Part shown: in pieces, positions 1-7,298 of the stretch
Layout: every line of letters begins with the position of its first letter
Numbering within the stretch: the stretch's first letter is position 1
Source: Pseudomonas iranensis
GTDB lineage: Bacteria; Pseudomonadota; Gammaproteobacteria; Pseudomonadales; Pseudomonadaceae
DNA length: 64,000 nt
Assembly (NCBI RefSeq): GCF_014268585.2
Contig: NZ_CP077092.1
Coordinates: 2,356,001 to 2,420,000 of the forward strand
Direction of reading: 5' to 3'
Made by a program: the position numbers and the translations under genes
Notes under the pieces: generated by a model
What the model saw: the letters and a program-made list of their open reading frames with translations, nothing else
Databases searched by the model: none
What the model was told of the DNA's origin: nothing

Positions 1-10
1 TCTGGCTAAA

Positions 11-217
11 ATGGAAGACTCTCCTGAAAATATTAAGGCAGTGAGTGATTTAAAGGTGCTTGCAGAGCGGATGGGTGAAAGCGAAAAAAGCGCGCAAGAA
101 ATAAGTAAGCTGTCGATGAGACTCGCAATTAAAGAGTTTGAAACTGTCGATGAGTTAAAATCTTATATTGAAGTGCATATTTCAAAAATAGTCTCTCAGC
201 GCGAATTAACAAAGTAA
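11..217 (+). CDS. hypothetical protein, possibly the C-terminal end of a longer gene
   Basis: The frame is open to the left edge of the window (codons for Leu-Ala-Lys precede the ATG), so the 68 residues seen may be a complete small protein or the tail of a longer one. The peptide is acidic/charged and predicted helical, with no motif I recognise. It is more AT-rich than the genes to its right, as accessory genes near an attachment end often are. No ribosome binding site can be judged because only 10 bases precede the ATG. Confidence 0.4.
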   Translation: MEDSPENIKAVSDLKVLAERMGESEKSAQEISKLSMRLAIKEFETVDELKSYIEVHISKIVSQRELTK

Positions 218-415
218 ATGATCGTCGCCGACGCAAATACACCTGACTGGTGACACGTCTCACGATATCTAGGGGAGACTGTGCTGTTTTAGCGGACGAT
301 TAGTGAGTCGGCGATGGGCGGCCTTGCGAGCACATTGGCGACTAGGCGCCACATTAGCTGGGACATTAATAGCCTCGGCGTTATATTGAGAGATGACTTC
401 ACAAAGGGGATAGGG

Positions 416-1072
416 ATGTCGATTTGTTTTGCGATCACGGATACGGACTGGGCGCTTACGAAGGATGTCTTCAGCGTAATTGGTACAGTGGTAAGCGCGG
501 TGGGCGTAGCAGTGGCCGGTTGGGTTGGTTTCTCCGGTCTAGCGACATGGCGCAGGCAGAACAAAGGAACAGCAGATCATGACCTCGCCAGGCGTCTGTT
601 GATGGATCTCTATCGGCTACGCGATGGTATCAGCCACGTTCGCAACCCTGTCATGCTTGGGAATGAGGGCGCCACAGGCGAGGAAGAGCCTCAGAACCTC
701 AATTTCCAGGAGAGAAACTACAGAAACACAGCGCGCGCCTATCAGAGTCGTTTTGCGCCGATAGGCGAGGTTCGGGCACGTATTAGCACCTCTCTGTTAG
801 AGAGCGAAGCGGTCTGGGGTAGAGAATTGAAATTCCGCTTCGATCCAATCTTTAATCTCCAGCATGAACTGTGGATCAACGTTAACGCGTACGTGACATC
901 GATCAATCCGGATGAAACAGAAAGCCGATCCCGCTCGTATCAAAAGATTCTTGCTGAGAGAAGGGAAGTTTTGTATGAAATGCCGCCAGGAATGGATGAT
1001 GATTTCCGAGATGAATTGGATGCGGCTCTTGCTCTTGTCGAAGACTATCTAAGACCCAAACTCATAAGGTAA
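416..1072 (+). CDS. hypothetical membrane-anchored protein
   Basis: 218 residues. I chose the ATG at 416 because a purine-rich AAGGGGATAGGG tract lies just upstream; an in-frame ATG at 314 would add 34 residues with no obvious binding site. One hydrophobic segment (about residues 18-41, rich in V/A/G) is followed by basic residues and a soluble helical domain with many Arg/Glu, so the bulk is probably cytoplasmic. It resembles the one-helix-plus-soluble-domain layout of phage-encoded accessory proteins, but I recognise no family. It converges on the PP-loop gene and ends one base from it. Confidence 0.55.
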   Translation: MSICFAITDTDWALTKDVFSVIGTVVSAVGVAVAGWVGFSGLATWRRQNKGTADHDLARRLLMDLYRLRDGISHVRNPVMLGNEGATGEEEPQNLNFQERNYRNTARAYQSRFAPIGEVRARISTSLLESEAVWGRELKFRFDPIFNLQHELWINVNAYVTSINPDETESRSRSYQKILAERREVLYEMPPGMDDDFRDELDAALALVEDYLRPKLIR

Positions 1073-1073
1073 G

Positions 1074-2024
1074 TCACTCGCAGAGCCCGTAGGCTGAAGA
1101 GCAACTGTTCTGGCTGTCAGAGCGTGCAATTAGGTCAACCATGTCGAACTGGCGGCCACCGCGCGCGGTGTTGCTCCAATCGACTATTCGGTCAATGCCG
1201 TGTGTGACGGCGCTGACCTTGTCATCCGATCGTACGGTAGGGTCGGTGACGGTAGCGAAGAACGTAGCCGCTCCGCGCTTGCTGGCGATGCTCACCAGTC
1301 TCTCCCACTCGCGCACCCGGTCAACTTCCGCTGGCCACCTGGCCGCAATCTGCCGCAGTTCGTCCTTCGCGCACATTATGCAGGGCATGCAGCCAACGCG
1401 ATTGCAGCCTTGCAAGTACAACGGGTTCGGCTTGATACCAGCCGCGCGGTGAGCTTCGAACACTGAGTCGACGGTCCATTTCAGGATCGGCCGGTAGTTG
1501 AACAGGCCGCCTCCGACCTCATCGCACTCTGGTAAGTACTTGCGGGCCGGCGACTCATCAGCCCGCACGCCTTGCCAGGACAGCAGCATGTTCTCGCCGT
1601 CCATAAGTGGCAGGTACACCTGCTCGATGATGGGGTTGCGCTTCAGTTCATCGGTGCAGAAGCGGGCTTTGGTGCTCGGGAATCGGCCTTTCCATAAGCA
1701 CAAGTCCAGGAACGGATTACCGGTTGGGTGCAGGACTTGCAGAGCGCCAAGAACCACAGATTCCGGCACACCCTTTTCGCGCCATTTCGTTTCGATGAAT
1801 TTGCGCTTGCCGGCGATCTGCTTGGCGAAGTCTGCCTTCACCCACCGGATGGGTACGCCAGTGGCTTCGGCCAGGTAGTGGATGTAGTCGTACGTTTCTG
1901 GATGCTCATGCCCGGTATCAGCCACTACTGCGCTGAGGTTCGGCACCTCCAGCTCGCGAGCGACCAGCAATGTAGCCGTGCTATCTTTACCGCCGCTCAT
2001 GCTGACGATGTTGTGAATAGGCAT
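1074..2024 (-). CDS. PAPS reductase/ATP-pyrophosphatase (PP-loop) family protein
   Basis: 316 residues. The N-terminus carries the PP-loop SGGKDS (residues 10-15) of adenylating enzymes, and GVRADES (152-158) is the second conserved patch of the phosphoadenosine phosphosulfate reductase-like superfamily. Four cysteines (207, 212, 215, 218) form a CNRVGCMPCIMC cluster that could hold a metal or Fe-S centre, with C123 nearby. The family includes CysH/CysD and the DNA-phosphorothioation protein DndC, but no Dnd partner genes are visible. Phage copies are commonly annotated only as PAPS reductase-like. A cellular reaction cannot be assigned; a nucleic-acid or nucleotide modification role is a guess. 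Confidence 0.75.
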   Translation of the reverse strand: MPIHNIVSMSGGKDSTATLLVARELEVPNLSAVVADTGHEHPETYDYIHYLAEATGVPIRWVKADFAKQIAGKRKFIETKWREKGVPESVVLGALQVLHPTGNPFLDLCLWKGRFPSTKARFCTDELKRNPIIEQVYLPLMDGENMLLSWQGVRADESPARKYLPECDEVGGGLFNYRPILKWTVDSVFEAHRAAGIKPNPLYLQGCNRVGCMPCIMCAKDELRQIAARWPAEVDRVREWERLVSIASKRGAATFFATVTDPTVRSDDKVSAVTHGIDRIVDWSNTARGGRQFDMVDLIARSDSQNSCSSAYGLCE

Positions 2025-2105
2025 AGGGGATCCTCGCCGGCTGGCGTGATTCGAAGAAGTGGGGTATTTGTGTTCGGCCCGGCATGGAGCCGGAAGGAGA
2101 AAAAA

Positions 2106-2405
2106 GTGGGAAAAATCAAGATAGAGCGTCTGACTATCAGCTCTGGATCAAACCTCGCTACCTACGACCGCGAGAAAAGCACTGAGGATCTTTTCTTGGA
2201 GGACACCGACGAGCTCAATGTTTACAAGGTGACTCTTCGAGAAGGTACCTACGGTCACACTGGAGAGGTGCGCGCACAAGGTGAGTTCGAAGCAACTCTA
2301 TCAATCGGCAGCAGCATGCATGGCCAAGTAGTTTCGCAATTGCCGGGCCTTACTCAGGAAGGTGAGCCGGAGACAATCATTCTTACGCTTGAGGCTGAGC
2401 GTTAA
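2106..2405 (+). CDS. hypothetical protein
   Basis: 99 residues from a GTG at 2106, which sits 9 bases after a GGAAGGAG ribosome binding site. The same frame is open far upstream, antisense to the PP-loop gene, but that part is a shadow. The product is hydrophilic with alternating beta-like stretches and no motif I recognise. It is the only plus-strand gene in this part of the left arm and overlaps the stop of the next minus gene by 4 bases. Confidence 0.55.
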   Translation: MGKIKIERLTISSGSNLATYDREKSTEDLFLEDTDELNVYKVTLREGTYGHTGEVRAQGEFEATLSIGSSMHGQVVSQLPGLTQEGEPETIILTLEAER

Positions 2406-2761
2406 GGCTCGATGATTTCGTCGTCAGGCTCTGGCGGATCATCGGCGAGCGACTTCATGCCGGCGGCCTGAATAATGCGCGACACCTTTTCCGTAACAAC
2501 AAAAGGTGTCGTGACACAGCGAAGCATCTTGGCCTGGGTTTCGAAGTCGGCGGCGATCAGGTTCATCAGCAGCAGTTGGTAAACCTCCTGCTGGTTGTTG
2601 ATGCCGTGAGCGGCCATGACGCGCTTGAGGTCGGGCTTGAACACCCCAGCCACTTCAACCGTAAACTTCTCGACGCCCAATGCAGCGTCCTTTGCTGCTG
2701 CCTTCTCGCGCTTTTTCTTCTGCTTGATGGCTTCCTTCGTCGGCTCCGTTACTTCGGCCAT
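2402..2761 (-). CDS. hypothetical phage protein containing one copy of the 41-bp palindromic element
   Basis: 119 residues. A very Lys/Glu-rich N-terminus (about residues 5-26) is followed by a predicted alpha-helical domain and an acidic tail rich in D, E and P. Residues 83-96 (VTTPFVVTEKVSRI) are encoded by copy C of a palindromic element also found at 12261 and 19406. The helical middle (VMAAHGINNQQEVYQLLLMNLI) looks like a small DNA-binding ribbon/helix domain, but this is an impression. It is part of the leftward early series. Confidence 0.6.
   Translation of the reverse strand: MAEVTEPTKEAIKQKKKREKAAAKDAALGVEKFTVEVAGVFKPDLKRVMAAHGINNQQEVYQLLLMNLIAADFETQAKMLRCVTTPFVVTEKVSRIIQAAGMKSLADDPPEPDDEIIEP
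2475..2515 (-). repeat. palindromic element copy C (in-frame V-T-T-P-F...V-S-R)
   Basis: On the minus strand this 41-bp stretch begins GTCACGACACCTTTT and ends AAAAGGTGTCGCGCAT, with 10-bp perfect arms (2481-2490 and 2501-2510) around a 10-base spacer. It has the same length, arm layout and reading phase as copies at 12261-12301 and 19406-19446. It lies inside codons 83-96 of the surrounding gene. Confidence 0.7.
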
Positions 2762-2836
2762 GGCCTACCTCTTCAATTCCGCTGGCCGGCAAGTCCAGCC
2801 AGGTCTGTCGTTTGCGTTGTTGGGGTCTGGAACGTC

Positions 2837-3301
2837 TCACGCAGCTACCTTCACCTGATGCCAGGCGCCGGCGGCATAGAACAGCTTCGCGGCTTGAGCT
2901 TCGTCCATCGAGATCTCGTCGGGAACAGCGATCCAGCCTGACGCGACCAGATGGTTCGGGTTCGCGCTGTTGCGCAGCTCCAGGTAGTAATGCTCGATGG
3001 CATCGGTCAGGCGCTCGACCTTGTAGATGCCCTCCGGCGAGATCTCCACCGACTTGATGTACTCGGCGCCGCGCTCGTCTCGACACATGGCGGCGATGTA
3101 GATCGTCCAGCGGTAGGAGAAGTCGAAGATCGCGTTGGCGATCGCCAGACTGCGGATCTGCCGGCAGCTCTTCCAGTTCGCCATGATCTGGCTGCCGCTG
3201 GGATCGATGTTCACGACCGCGACGTGGTTGGTGCGCAGCAGCGCCCGGCAACTGCGTTCAGCCCGGGCGAAACCGTTGTTGGGTTTGCGTTTCGACTTCA
3301 T
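2837..3301 (-). CDS. hypothetical phage protein
   Basis: 154 residues, with a strongly basic N-terminus (KSKRKPNNGFARAER) followed by a compact mixed alpha/beta domain. I do not recognise a family. The start codon overlaps the stop of the upstream gene at 3298 (ATGA), so translation is probably coupled. It belongs to the leftward early operon downstream of the recombination genes. Early, non-structural expression is inferred from position only. Confidence 0.6.
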   Translation of the reverse strand: MKSKRKPNNGFARAERSCRALLRTNHVAVVNIDPSGSQIMANWKSCRQIRSLAIANAIFDFSYRWTIYIAAMCRDERGAEYIKSVEISPEGIYKVERLTDAIEHYYLELRNSANPNHLVASGWIAVPDEISMDEAQAAKLFYAAGAWHQVKVAA

Positions 3302-3540
3302 AGCGAGTCCGCCATTTTGCGCAGCGCCTTGCGTTCGGCCGCCGATATCGGCTTCGGCCGGCGCTTGAGGACCGTTTCAGGGTCTATTTTCTTCGAGCGG
3401 GGCGGCGGCAGCGGATTGCGCGGCGGGCTTTTCAACTGGTCGATCCGTCCGCCGGCGGCCAGATACTGCGCGATTCGTTCAGCGATCGACTCGGCGTCCG
3501 GTCGGTGCTGCTCGACGAGGTTTAGGTGGTTGCTGATCAT
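3298..3540 (-). CDS. small basic hypothetical protein
   Basis: 80 residues, rich in Pro, Arg and Lys, with a helical N-terminal half (ESIAERIAQYLAAGGRIDQL) and a basic Pro-rich tail. No family recognised. It starts 2 bases after the exonuclease gene ends and its stop overlaps the next start by 4 bases. This tight packing makes it a real member of the leftward operon. Confidence 0.6.
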   Translation of the reverse strand: MISNHLNLVEQHRPDAESIAERIAQYLAAGGRIDQLKSPPRNPLPPPRSKKIDPETVLKRRPKPISAAERKALRKMADSL

Positions 3541-3542
3541 GC

Positions 3543-4211
3543 TCAGGCTCCTAATCGATGGGCTTGCGCCCGCGCTCTGTCGGCGACTTCATCAACCATC
3601 CTGCCGAGTTCCAGATTGAACTGAACCAGCTCTTGATGAAGCATTGCGATGTACTCGTCATCGCGCTTGATGGTCTCGATGTATAGGCGGCAGTCTTCGT
3701 CTTGGCGCGGATCGAACGACAGGAAATCCCACCACTCCCTGCCCGTGACGAACATGCAGCCCTGAACCTGCGGCTTGTGTTCGTCGGGCATGCCTTCGAG
3801 CCAGGTACGGACGTGGACGGCTTCATTGAATGGACACTTCGACTCAATGCCACCGTCCTCGCCAATCAAGCCGTCCGGCGAGCAGCCCAACCAGTCGTAT
3901 TTTGGATGAACCAAGAAGCCCGACTTGATGACGGTATTGCCGGTCAGGATTTCGTAAAAGTCGTGACTCGACTGCTCAACTTCAGTCCCCCAGGCCATCG
4001 ACTTGCTGCTGACCGAATGCTTTGATCGGTTGGCCAGTCTCTCGAAGGCCAGCTCGCGCATGTAAGTGGTGCGAGCCGCGAGCGGCTTGCGCTTTCCGTG
4101 CTTGTCACGATCACCCCAAGCAATCACATCCTTGAACCTGCTTGCCGTTAGGCGCCCGCTGCGTTCTTGATGCCACTGCTCGGTGCGTTGAAGGTCTACT
4201 GAGGCGTTCAT
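3543..4211 (-). CDS. YqaJ/lambda-exonuclease family viral recombinase
   Basis: 222 residues. The motifs of the PD-(D/E)XK fold of lambda Exo/YqaJ nucleases are visible: SPDGLI (D113), GIESKCP (E123 and K125), followed by PQVQGCMF (Q148, Q150), preceded by TASRF near residue 22. Such enzymes degrade the 5' strand of double-stranded ends and hand the 3' tail to a partner annealase. The partner RecT is encoded immediately upstream with a 4-base ATGA overlap, matching the lambda Exo-Bet layout. It is expected to act in the cytoplasm during phage recombination and concatemer formation. Confidence 0.9.
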   Translation of the reverse strand: MNASVDLQRTEQWHQERSGRLTASRFKDVIAWGDRDKHGKRKPLAARTTYMRELAFERLANRSKHSVSSKSMAWGTEVEQSSHDFYEILTGNTVIKSGFLVHPKYDWLGCSPDGLIGEDGGIESKCPFNEAVHVRTWLEGMPDEHKPQVQGCMFVTGREWWDFLSFDPRQDEDCRLYIETIKRDDEYIAMLHQELVQFNLELGRMVDEVADRARAQAHRLGA

Positions 4212-5188
4212 TGCTCGCCGCCCTGAACATCGTCGCTCGCATTGCCGTTTGCGCTTTCGTTGAGGGTTGTGAACTCTGCCTCAATTGTCTGTGCAATCGA
4301 CTTCAGCTCACCGTGACGTGTCACGCCAATAGCGCCGCGCTGCTGCGGCTTCAACGCCTTCCAGGCCTTTTCGTAGCCATCAATCCCTTGTTCTTGAGCG
4401 ATCTTTTTCAGCTGCTCGAACAGGTCCGCAGTTGCGTCGGTTGCGTCGCCCTGAGGAACCGACGCAGCTCCAACATCTGCTGGTTTTTCGTTGGTAGATC
4501 GTGGGGTAACATCCGTTTCCGGAAGCGCGTAGCCGTCGTCCAGCTCGTCACGGGTGTACACGCCCAGAATCACGTCGGGGCAATATAGACGAGCCCATTT
4601 TTTAAGCGCCAGATACGCGATCTGCTGCTTCGGATCGTCCGCCCATAGCGTAGAGTTCCGGGTTCGCGCCTGAGTCATCAAGGTGGTCAGTTCGCGTGGA
4701 GCGTCTTCGCCAACGAACGTAGCCCAAACGCGGACGCCGAGGCCTTTCTCGTCGTTTATGTTCCAGTTTGGGACGCGGTATTTCTTCGGCTGTCCGTGAT
4801 CATCCATTTGCTTTTTGCTTTCGATTTCACGGAAGTTGCCAATGATCTTGTCCCAGTCGCCGAACCACTCATAATGGATTCGATCAAGGGTCGGCGCTCT
4901 CGTGGTAATCACCGCGTTGACGAGCTGTGCTTCATAGCTGAGCTGGCCGCCATTGACGATGAATGTCTTCTGCGCCACCTGGAAGGGGTTCATGCCCCAT
5001 TGCATAGACTGCATGATCACTGCCATGCAGTCGGCAGTGTTGCCGTGGAAATGCTTCGGCAGGGTGGTTTTGCCGCCTGCCATGATGCCCGCGAGTTCAG
5101 TCATCGATTGCATGCTGTCGCGATTGAGGATCAGCCCTGTCGGGCTGGTGTCCATTGGTACAGTAGCGATCTGGGTTTGAGCGTTCAT
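4208..5188 (-). CDS. recT: RecT family single-strand annealing protein
   Basis: 326 residues. The central region (about 40-230: AVIMQSMQWGMNPFQVAQKTFIV, then the W-x-x-D-rich segments) is typical of RecT/Bet annealases. These coat ssDNA made by the neighbouring exonuclease and pair it with homologous DNA. I start at the ATG at 5188, which has GGAGTTAGGA just before it; an ATG 12 bases upstream lacks a binding site. The C-terminal 90 residues are acidic and Ala/Thr-rich, as is usual for an SSB-contact tail. The gene overlaps the exonuclease start by 4 bases. Confidence 0.9.
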   Translation of the reverse strand: MNAQTQIATVPMDTSPTGLILNRDSMQSMTELAGIMAGGKTTLPKHFHGNTADCMAVIMQSMQWGMNPFQVAQKTFIVNGGQLSYEAQLVNAVITTRAPTLDRIHYEWFGDWDKIIGNFREIESKKQMDDHGQPKKYRVPNWNINDEKGLGVRVWATFVGEDAPRELTTLMTQARTRNSTLWADDPKQQIAYLALKKWARLYCPDVILGVYTRDELDDGYALPETDVTPRSTNEKPADVGAASVPQGDATDATADLFEQLKKIAQEQGIDGYEKAWKALKPQQRGAIGVTRHGELKSIAQTIEAEFTTLNESANGNASDDVQGGEQ

Positions 5189-5243
5189 TCCTAACTCCAT
5201 AGCCGACGACTTTGGCCGGCCTCCGGGGTGATTTCAGGGTTTG

Positions 5244-6386
5244 TTAGAACGACAGGGCGCGCAGCCAGGCCGATGCCTCGTCATTGGTGACGCAGAAGGC
5301 CATGGCCACGACCTCGACCACTTCGCTGGCGCTCGGCATGTTCGAGTCAGCGACTTCGTCAGCCACTGGAACCGGATCAGCTCCCGCTGCAGTTGTTGAC
5401 GATGTGTCGGTAACGTCGGGTGTCGTGATTACGTCTGCAACCGCAGCGGGCGCTGCAGCCAGTGCGCGCAGGCGAGCCAACTCTTCTTGGTCGCGCTGAT
5501 ACTGCGCATCGCGTTCGCGCTGCTGGCGTTGCTGTTCTTCTTGCTGCTCACGTTGCTGGCGTTGTTGCGCTTCCATATCGCGGCGCTGCTGGTCGAGTTC
5601 ATCCTGCTGCTTCTTCAAACGCAGGCGATCTTCCTCGGCGCGCTGCTTGCGCAACTCTTCTGCTTCAGCATCGGCGATGCGTTGCTTCTCACGCAGTTCA
5701 TCCAGCTCTTTTTGTTGTGCCAGCAGCTTGGTTGCCGCCTCTTCGCGGTCAACAGCAGCCCTTTGCAGTACTTCAAGCTGATCAATAGCGTTGTCGCGGG
5801 CAATGGTGGCTTCCGCTTCGAACTCGGCGTATTCGTCTGGCAGGATTACCGACTCTTTGACGCTCAGAAGGACGTTGGCAACATCGGCAGCGCTACGGCT
5901 TGCATATGCAGCGGCGACTGAGCTGAATCGGGTGATTTTTGCTCGAATGGCTTCGATGCGCTCAGCTTCGATGCGCTCGCGTTCGGCCTTGGCGTCAGCT
6001 GCGCGCTTTTCTTCGGCCTTGATGGCTTCGTCGACAGGCGCTTCGATCGCAAGTACGCGATCCTTCAACGCCTCACCGAATTCCTTCACTTGGTTGACGC
6101 GAGCCTGGGCGTCTTTAACCGCCTGTTGATAGGGAATCAGCGCCGTTTTCGTGGTATTGGCCAAGGCGTAGCGGACATCGCGAATATCAACGCGAACTTC
6201 CTTCGCATTCGCCAAGCCCTCACTTGTAGAGCAGTCGACAACGAGGTTCGCGTAGGTCGTTTCCAATCGGACGATTTGCTCTTCATGCGGCCGATATTCG
6301 GCGATATCGGTGACAGCTACTTTTGGCGCTACAGCGGTCATTTCGATGGACTCTTGCAAAGGTGCTTGTTGGGCTTTTGCGGACAT
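5244..6386 (-). CDS. coiled-coil phage protein of the recombination cluster (DUF1351-like)
   Basis: 380 residues. The N-terminal third is a mixed domain (EYRPHEEQIVRLETTY...). Residues about 115-320 are an almost uninterrupted Glu/Gln/Arg/Ala-rich heptad coiled coil with a run of Q/R/E (about 265-300). A Pro/Thr/Val-rich linker and a small terminal domain follow. Proteins of this layout usually sit upstream of recT in phages of Pseudomonas and Gram-positives and are annotated DUF1351 or unknown. A role as a recombination accessory factor (Gam- or SbcC-like) is inference from position only. Confidence 0.65.
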   Translation of the reverse strand: MSAKAQQAPLQESIEMTAVAPKVAVTDIAEYRPHEEQIVRLETTYANLVVDCSTSEGLANAKEVRVDIRDVRYALANTTKTALIPYQQAVKDAQARVNQVKEFGEALKDRVLAIEAPVDEAIKAEEKRAADAKAERERIEAERIEAIRAKITRFSSVAAAYASRSAADVANVLLSVKESVILPDEYAEFEAEATIARDNAIDQLEVLQRAAVDREEAATKLLAQQKELDELREKQRIADAEAEELRKQRAEEDRLRLKKQQDELDQQRRDMEAQQRQQREQQEEQQRQQRERDAQYQRDQEELARLRALAAAPAAVADVITTPDVTDTSSTTAAGADPVPVADEVADSNMPSASEVVEVVAMAFCVTNDEASAWLRALSF

Positions 6387-6429
6387 GACGGTTCCTTGCC
6401 GCGCCGAGCGCAGCTTGTGGTGGTGTTGT

Positions 6430-6546
6430 TTATTGAGTGATGCGATCGGCGAGGGCGCTGAGCAGCATCAGGAAGGTGTAAATCGAGAGGACTCGAAACG
6501 AGCCGCGCCGAATCAGGATGCGGCGTGCACGCTGAAGGCTGGTCAT
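6430..6546 (-). CDS. tiny hydrophobic protein (38 aa)
   Basis: 38 residues (MTSLQRARRILIRRG...), with a basic N-terminus and then a hydrophobic stretch (FRVLSIYTFLMLLSALA) long enough to cross a membrane. The ATG overlaps the TGA of the gene upstream (ATGA at 6543-6546). This continues the chain of coupled small genes and is the main reason to accept so short a frame. Function unknown; topology N-in is likely from the positive charges. Confidence 0.5.
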   Translation of the reverse strand: MTSLQRARRILIRRGSFRVLSIYTFLMLLSALADRITQ

Positions 6547-6668
6547 CGGAACACGTTGTAGGAGGTGGAGCGCGGCATCTGGCACACGCCGGACGAATAT
6601 TGAGCCGCGCTGTAAGCAGCCATAACCACCAACAGGCCAGCGGCAAGACACCAGAACATGATTTTCAT
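6543..6668 (-). CDS. tiny membrane or secreted protein (41 aa)
   Basis: 41 residues beginning MKIMFWCLAAGLLVVMAAYS, a Lys-then-hydrophobic N-terminus like a signal anchor, followed by a short polar tail with one Cys. Start and stop overlap the neighbouring genes by ATGA at both ends. Unknown function. The product is too short for default gene-finding limits but is supported by the perfect translational-coupling geometry. Confidence 0.5.
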   Translation of the reverse strand: MKIMFWCLAAGLLVVMAAYSAAQYSSGVCQMPRSTSYNVFR

Positions 6669-6835
6669 GACCGAGCCCTCACAGCGATGCGGCCTTGTTT
6701 GATGGCCGCCACCAGCGGAGGAGGGAGCGCCGAAACAGGGAGCTCACGAGGGATACCAGCGCCGACAACCGCGAGGCTGCGTTCAATTTCCTCCAGCTGC
6801 TCATCGAGAAGCGTTTTTACCGGTGCGGTTGTCAT
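6665..6835 (-). CDS. small hypothetical protein (56 aa)
   Basis: 56 residues (MTTAPVKTLLDEQLEEIERS...), an acidic helix followed by a Pro-rich segment (RELPVSALPPPLVAAIKQGRI). The ATG overlaps the upstream stop (6832-6835) and the TGA overlaps the downstream ATG (6665-6668). No family recognised. It is part of a chain of five overlapping leftward small genes. Confidence 0.5.
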   Translation of the reverse strand: MTTAPVKTLLDEQLEEIERSLAVVGAGIPRELPVSALPPPLVAAIKQGRIAVRARS

Positions 6836-7065
6836 GCTGCAGCTCCTTGCGAGGTGGAGGCGTTGTAGGAGGCGTAAATCTGGTCGATGCGAGCGCGGTA
6901 GTGGCGGTGCTCGTTGTCATCAATGGCACGAAGCATGAAGGCCAGGGTGATGCAGGATGTCGCTGCGGCGCTGGCGTTGGGCTTGCCGAGGTCGCGGATC
7001 ATGTTGCTGATCTCGCCCTCGATCCACGTCACCGCCGTTTGATGGTCACGCTGCTGGATGTTCAT
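6832..7065 (-). CDS. small hypothetical protein (77 aa)
   Basis: 77 residues, predicted mostly alpha-helical (TAVTWIEGEISNMIRDLG... CITLAFMLRAIDDNEHRHYRARIDQIYASYNAS). No motif known to me. Both ends overlap neighbours by the ATGA arrangement. Early expression from the operator-controlled leftward promoter is inferred. Confidence 0.55.
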   Translation of the reverse strand: MNIQQRDHQTAVTWIEGEISNMIRDLGKPNASAAATSCITLAFMLRAIDDNEHRHYRARIDQIYASYNASTSQGAAA

Positions 7066-7298
7066 TTGAGCCCCCAGAATTCGCCATAGGCGACCACTGC
7101 TGCCGCGACTCGCTTGGCCCGCGCCTTGCGGTCGACCAACTCTTGAGCGGCCATCAGCGCCTGACGCTGTGTGAGTTCTTGCGCTGCGGCTTCGTAGTCG
7201 TGGAAGTCTTCAACCTGCGGCGCTTTGGGCCGGCCCCATTCATCAAAGCGCCGATCCCACTCTCGGGCCTGCGCACTGTCTGCATAGCTGGTTGCCAT
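7062..7298 (-). CDS. small hypothetical protein (78 aa), first gene of the coupled chain
   Basis: 78 residues from the ATG at 7298, which follows GGAGGCGACC, a strong ribosome binding site. An in-frame ATG further upstream (7346) has none. The product is charged and Ala/Gln-rich, predicted helical (AREWDRRFDEWGRPKAPQVEDFHDYEAAAQELTQRQALMAAQELVDRKARAKR in part). No family recognised. It heads a run of five genes, each overlapping the next by 4 bases. Confidence 0.55.
   Translation of the reverse strand: MATSYADSAQAREWDRRFDEWGRPKAPQVEDFHDYEAAAQELTQRQALMAAQELVDRKARAKRVAAAVVAYGEFWGLK

Noticed and set aside
1..415. Integrase expected at the left prophage end
   Set aside because: Not present inside the window; the left end of the prophage lies further left.
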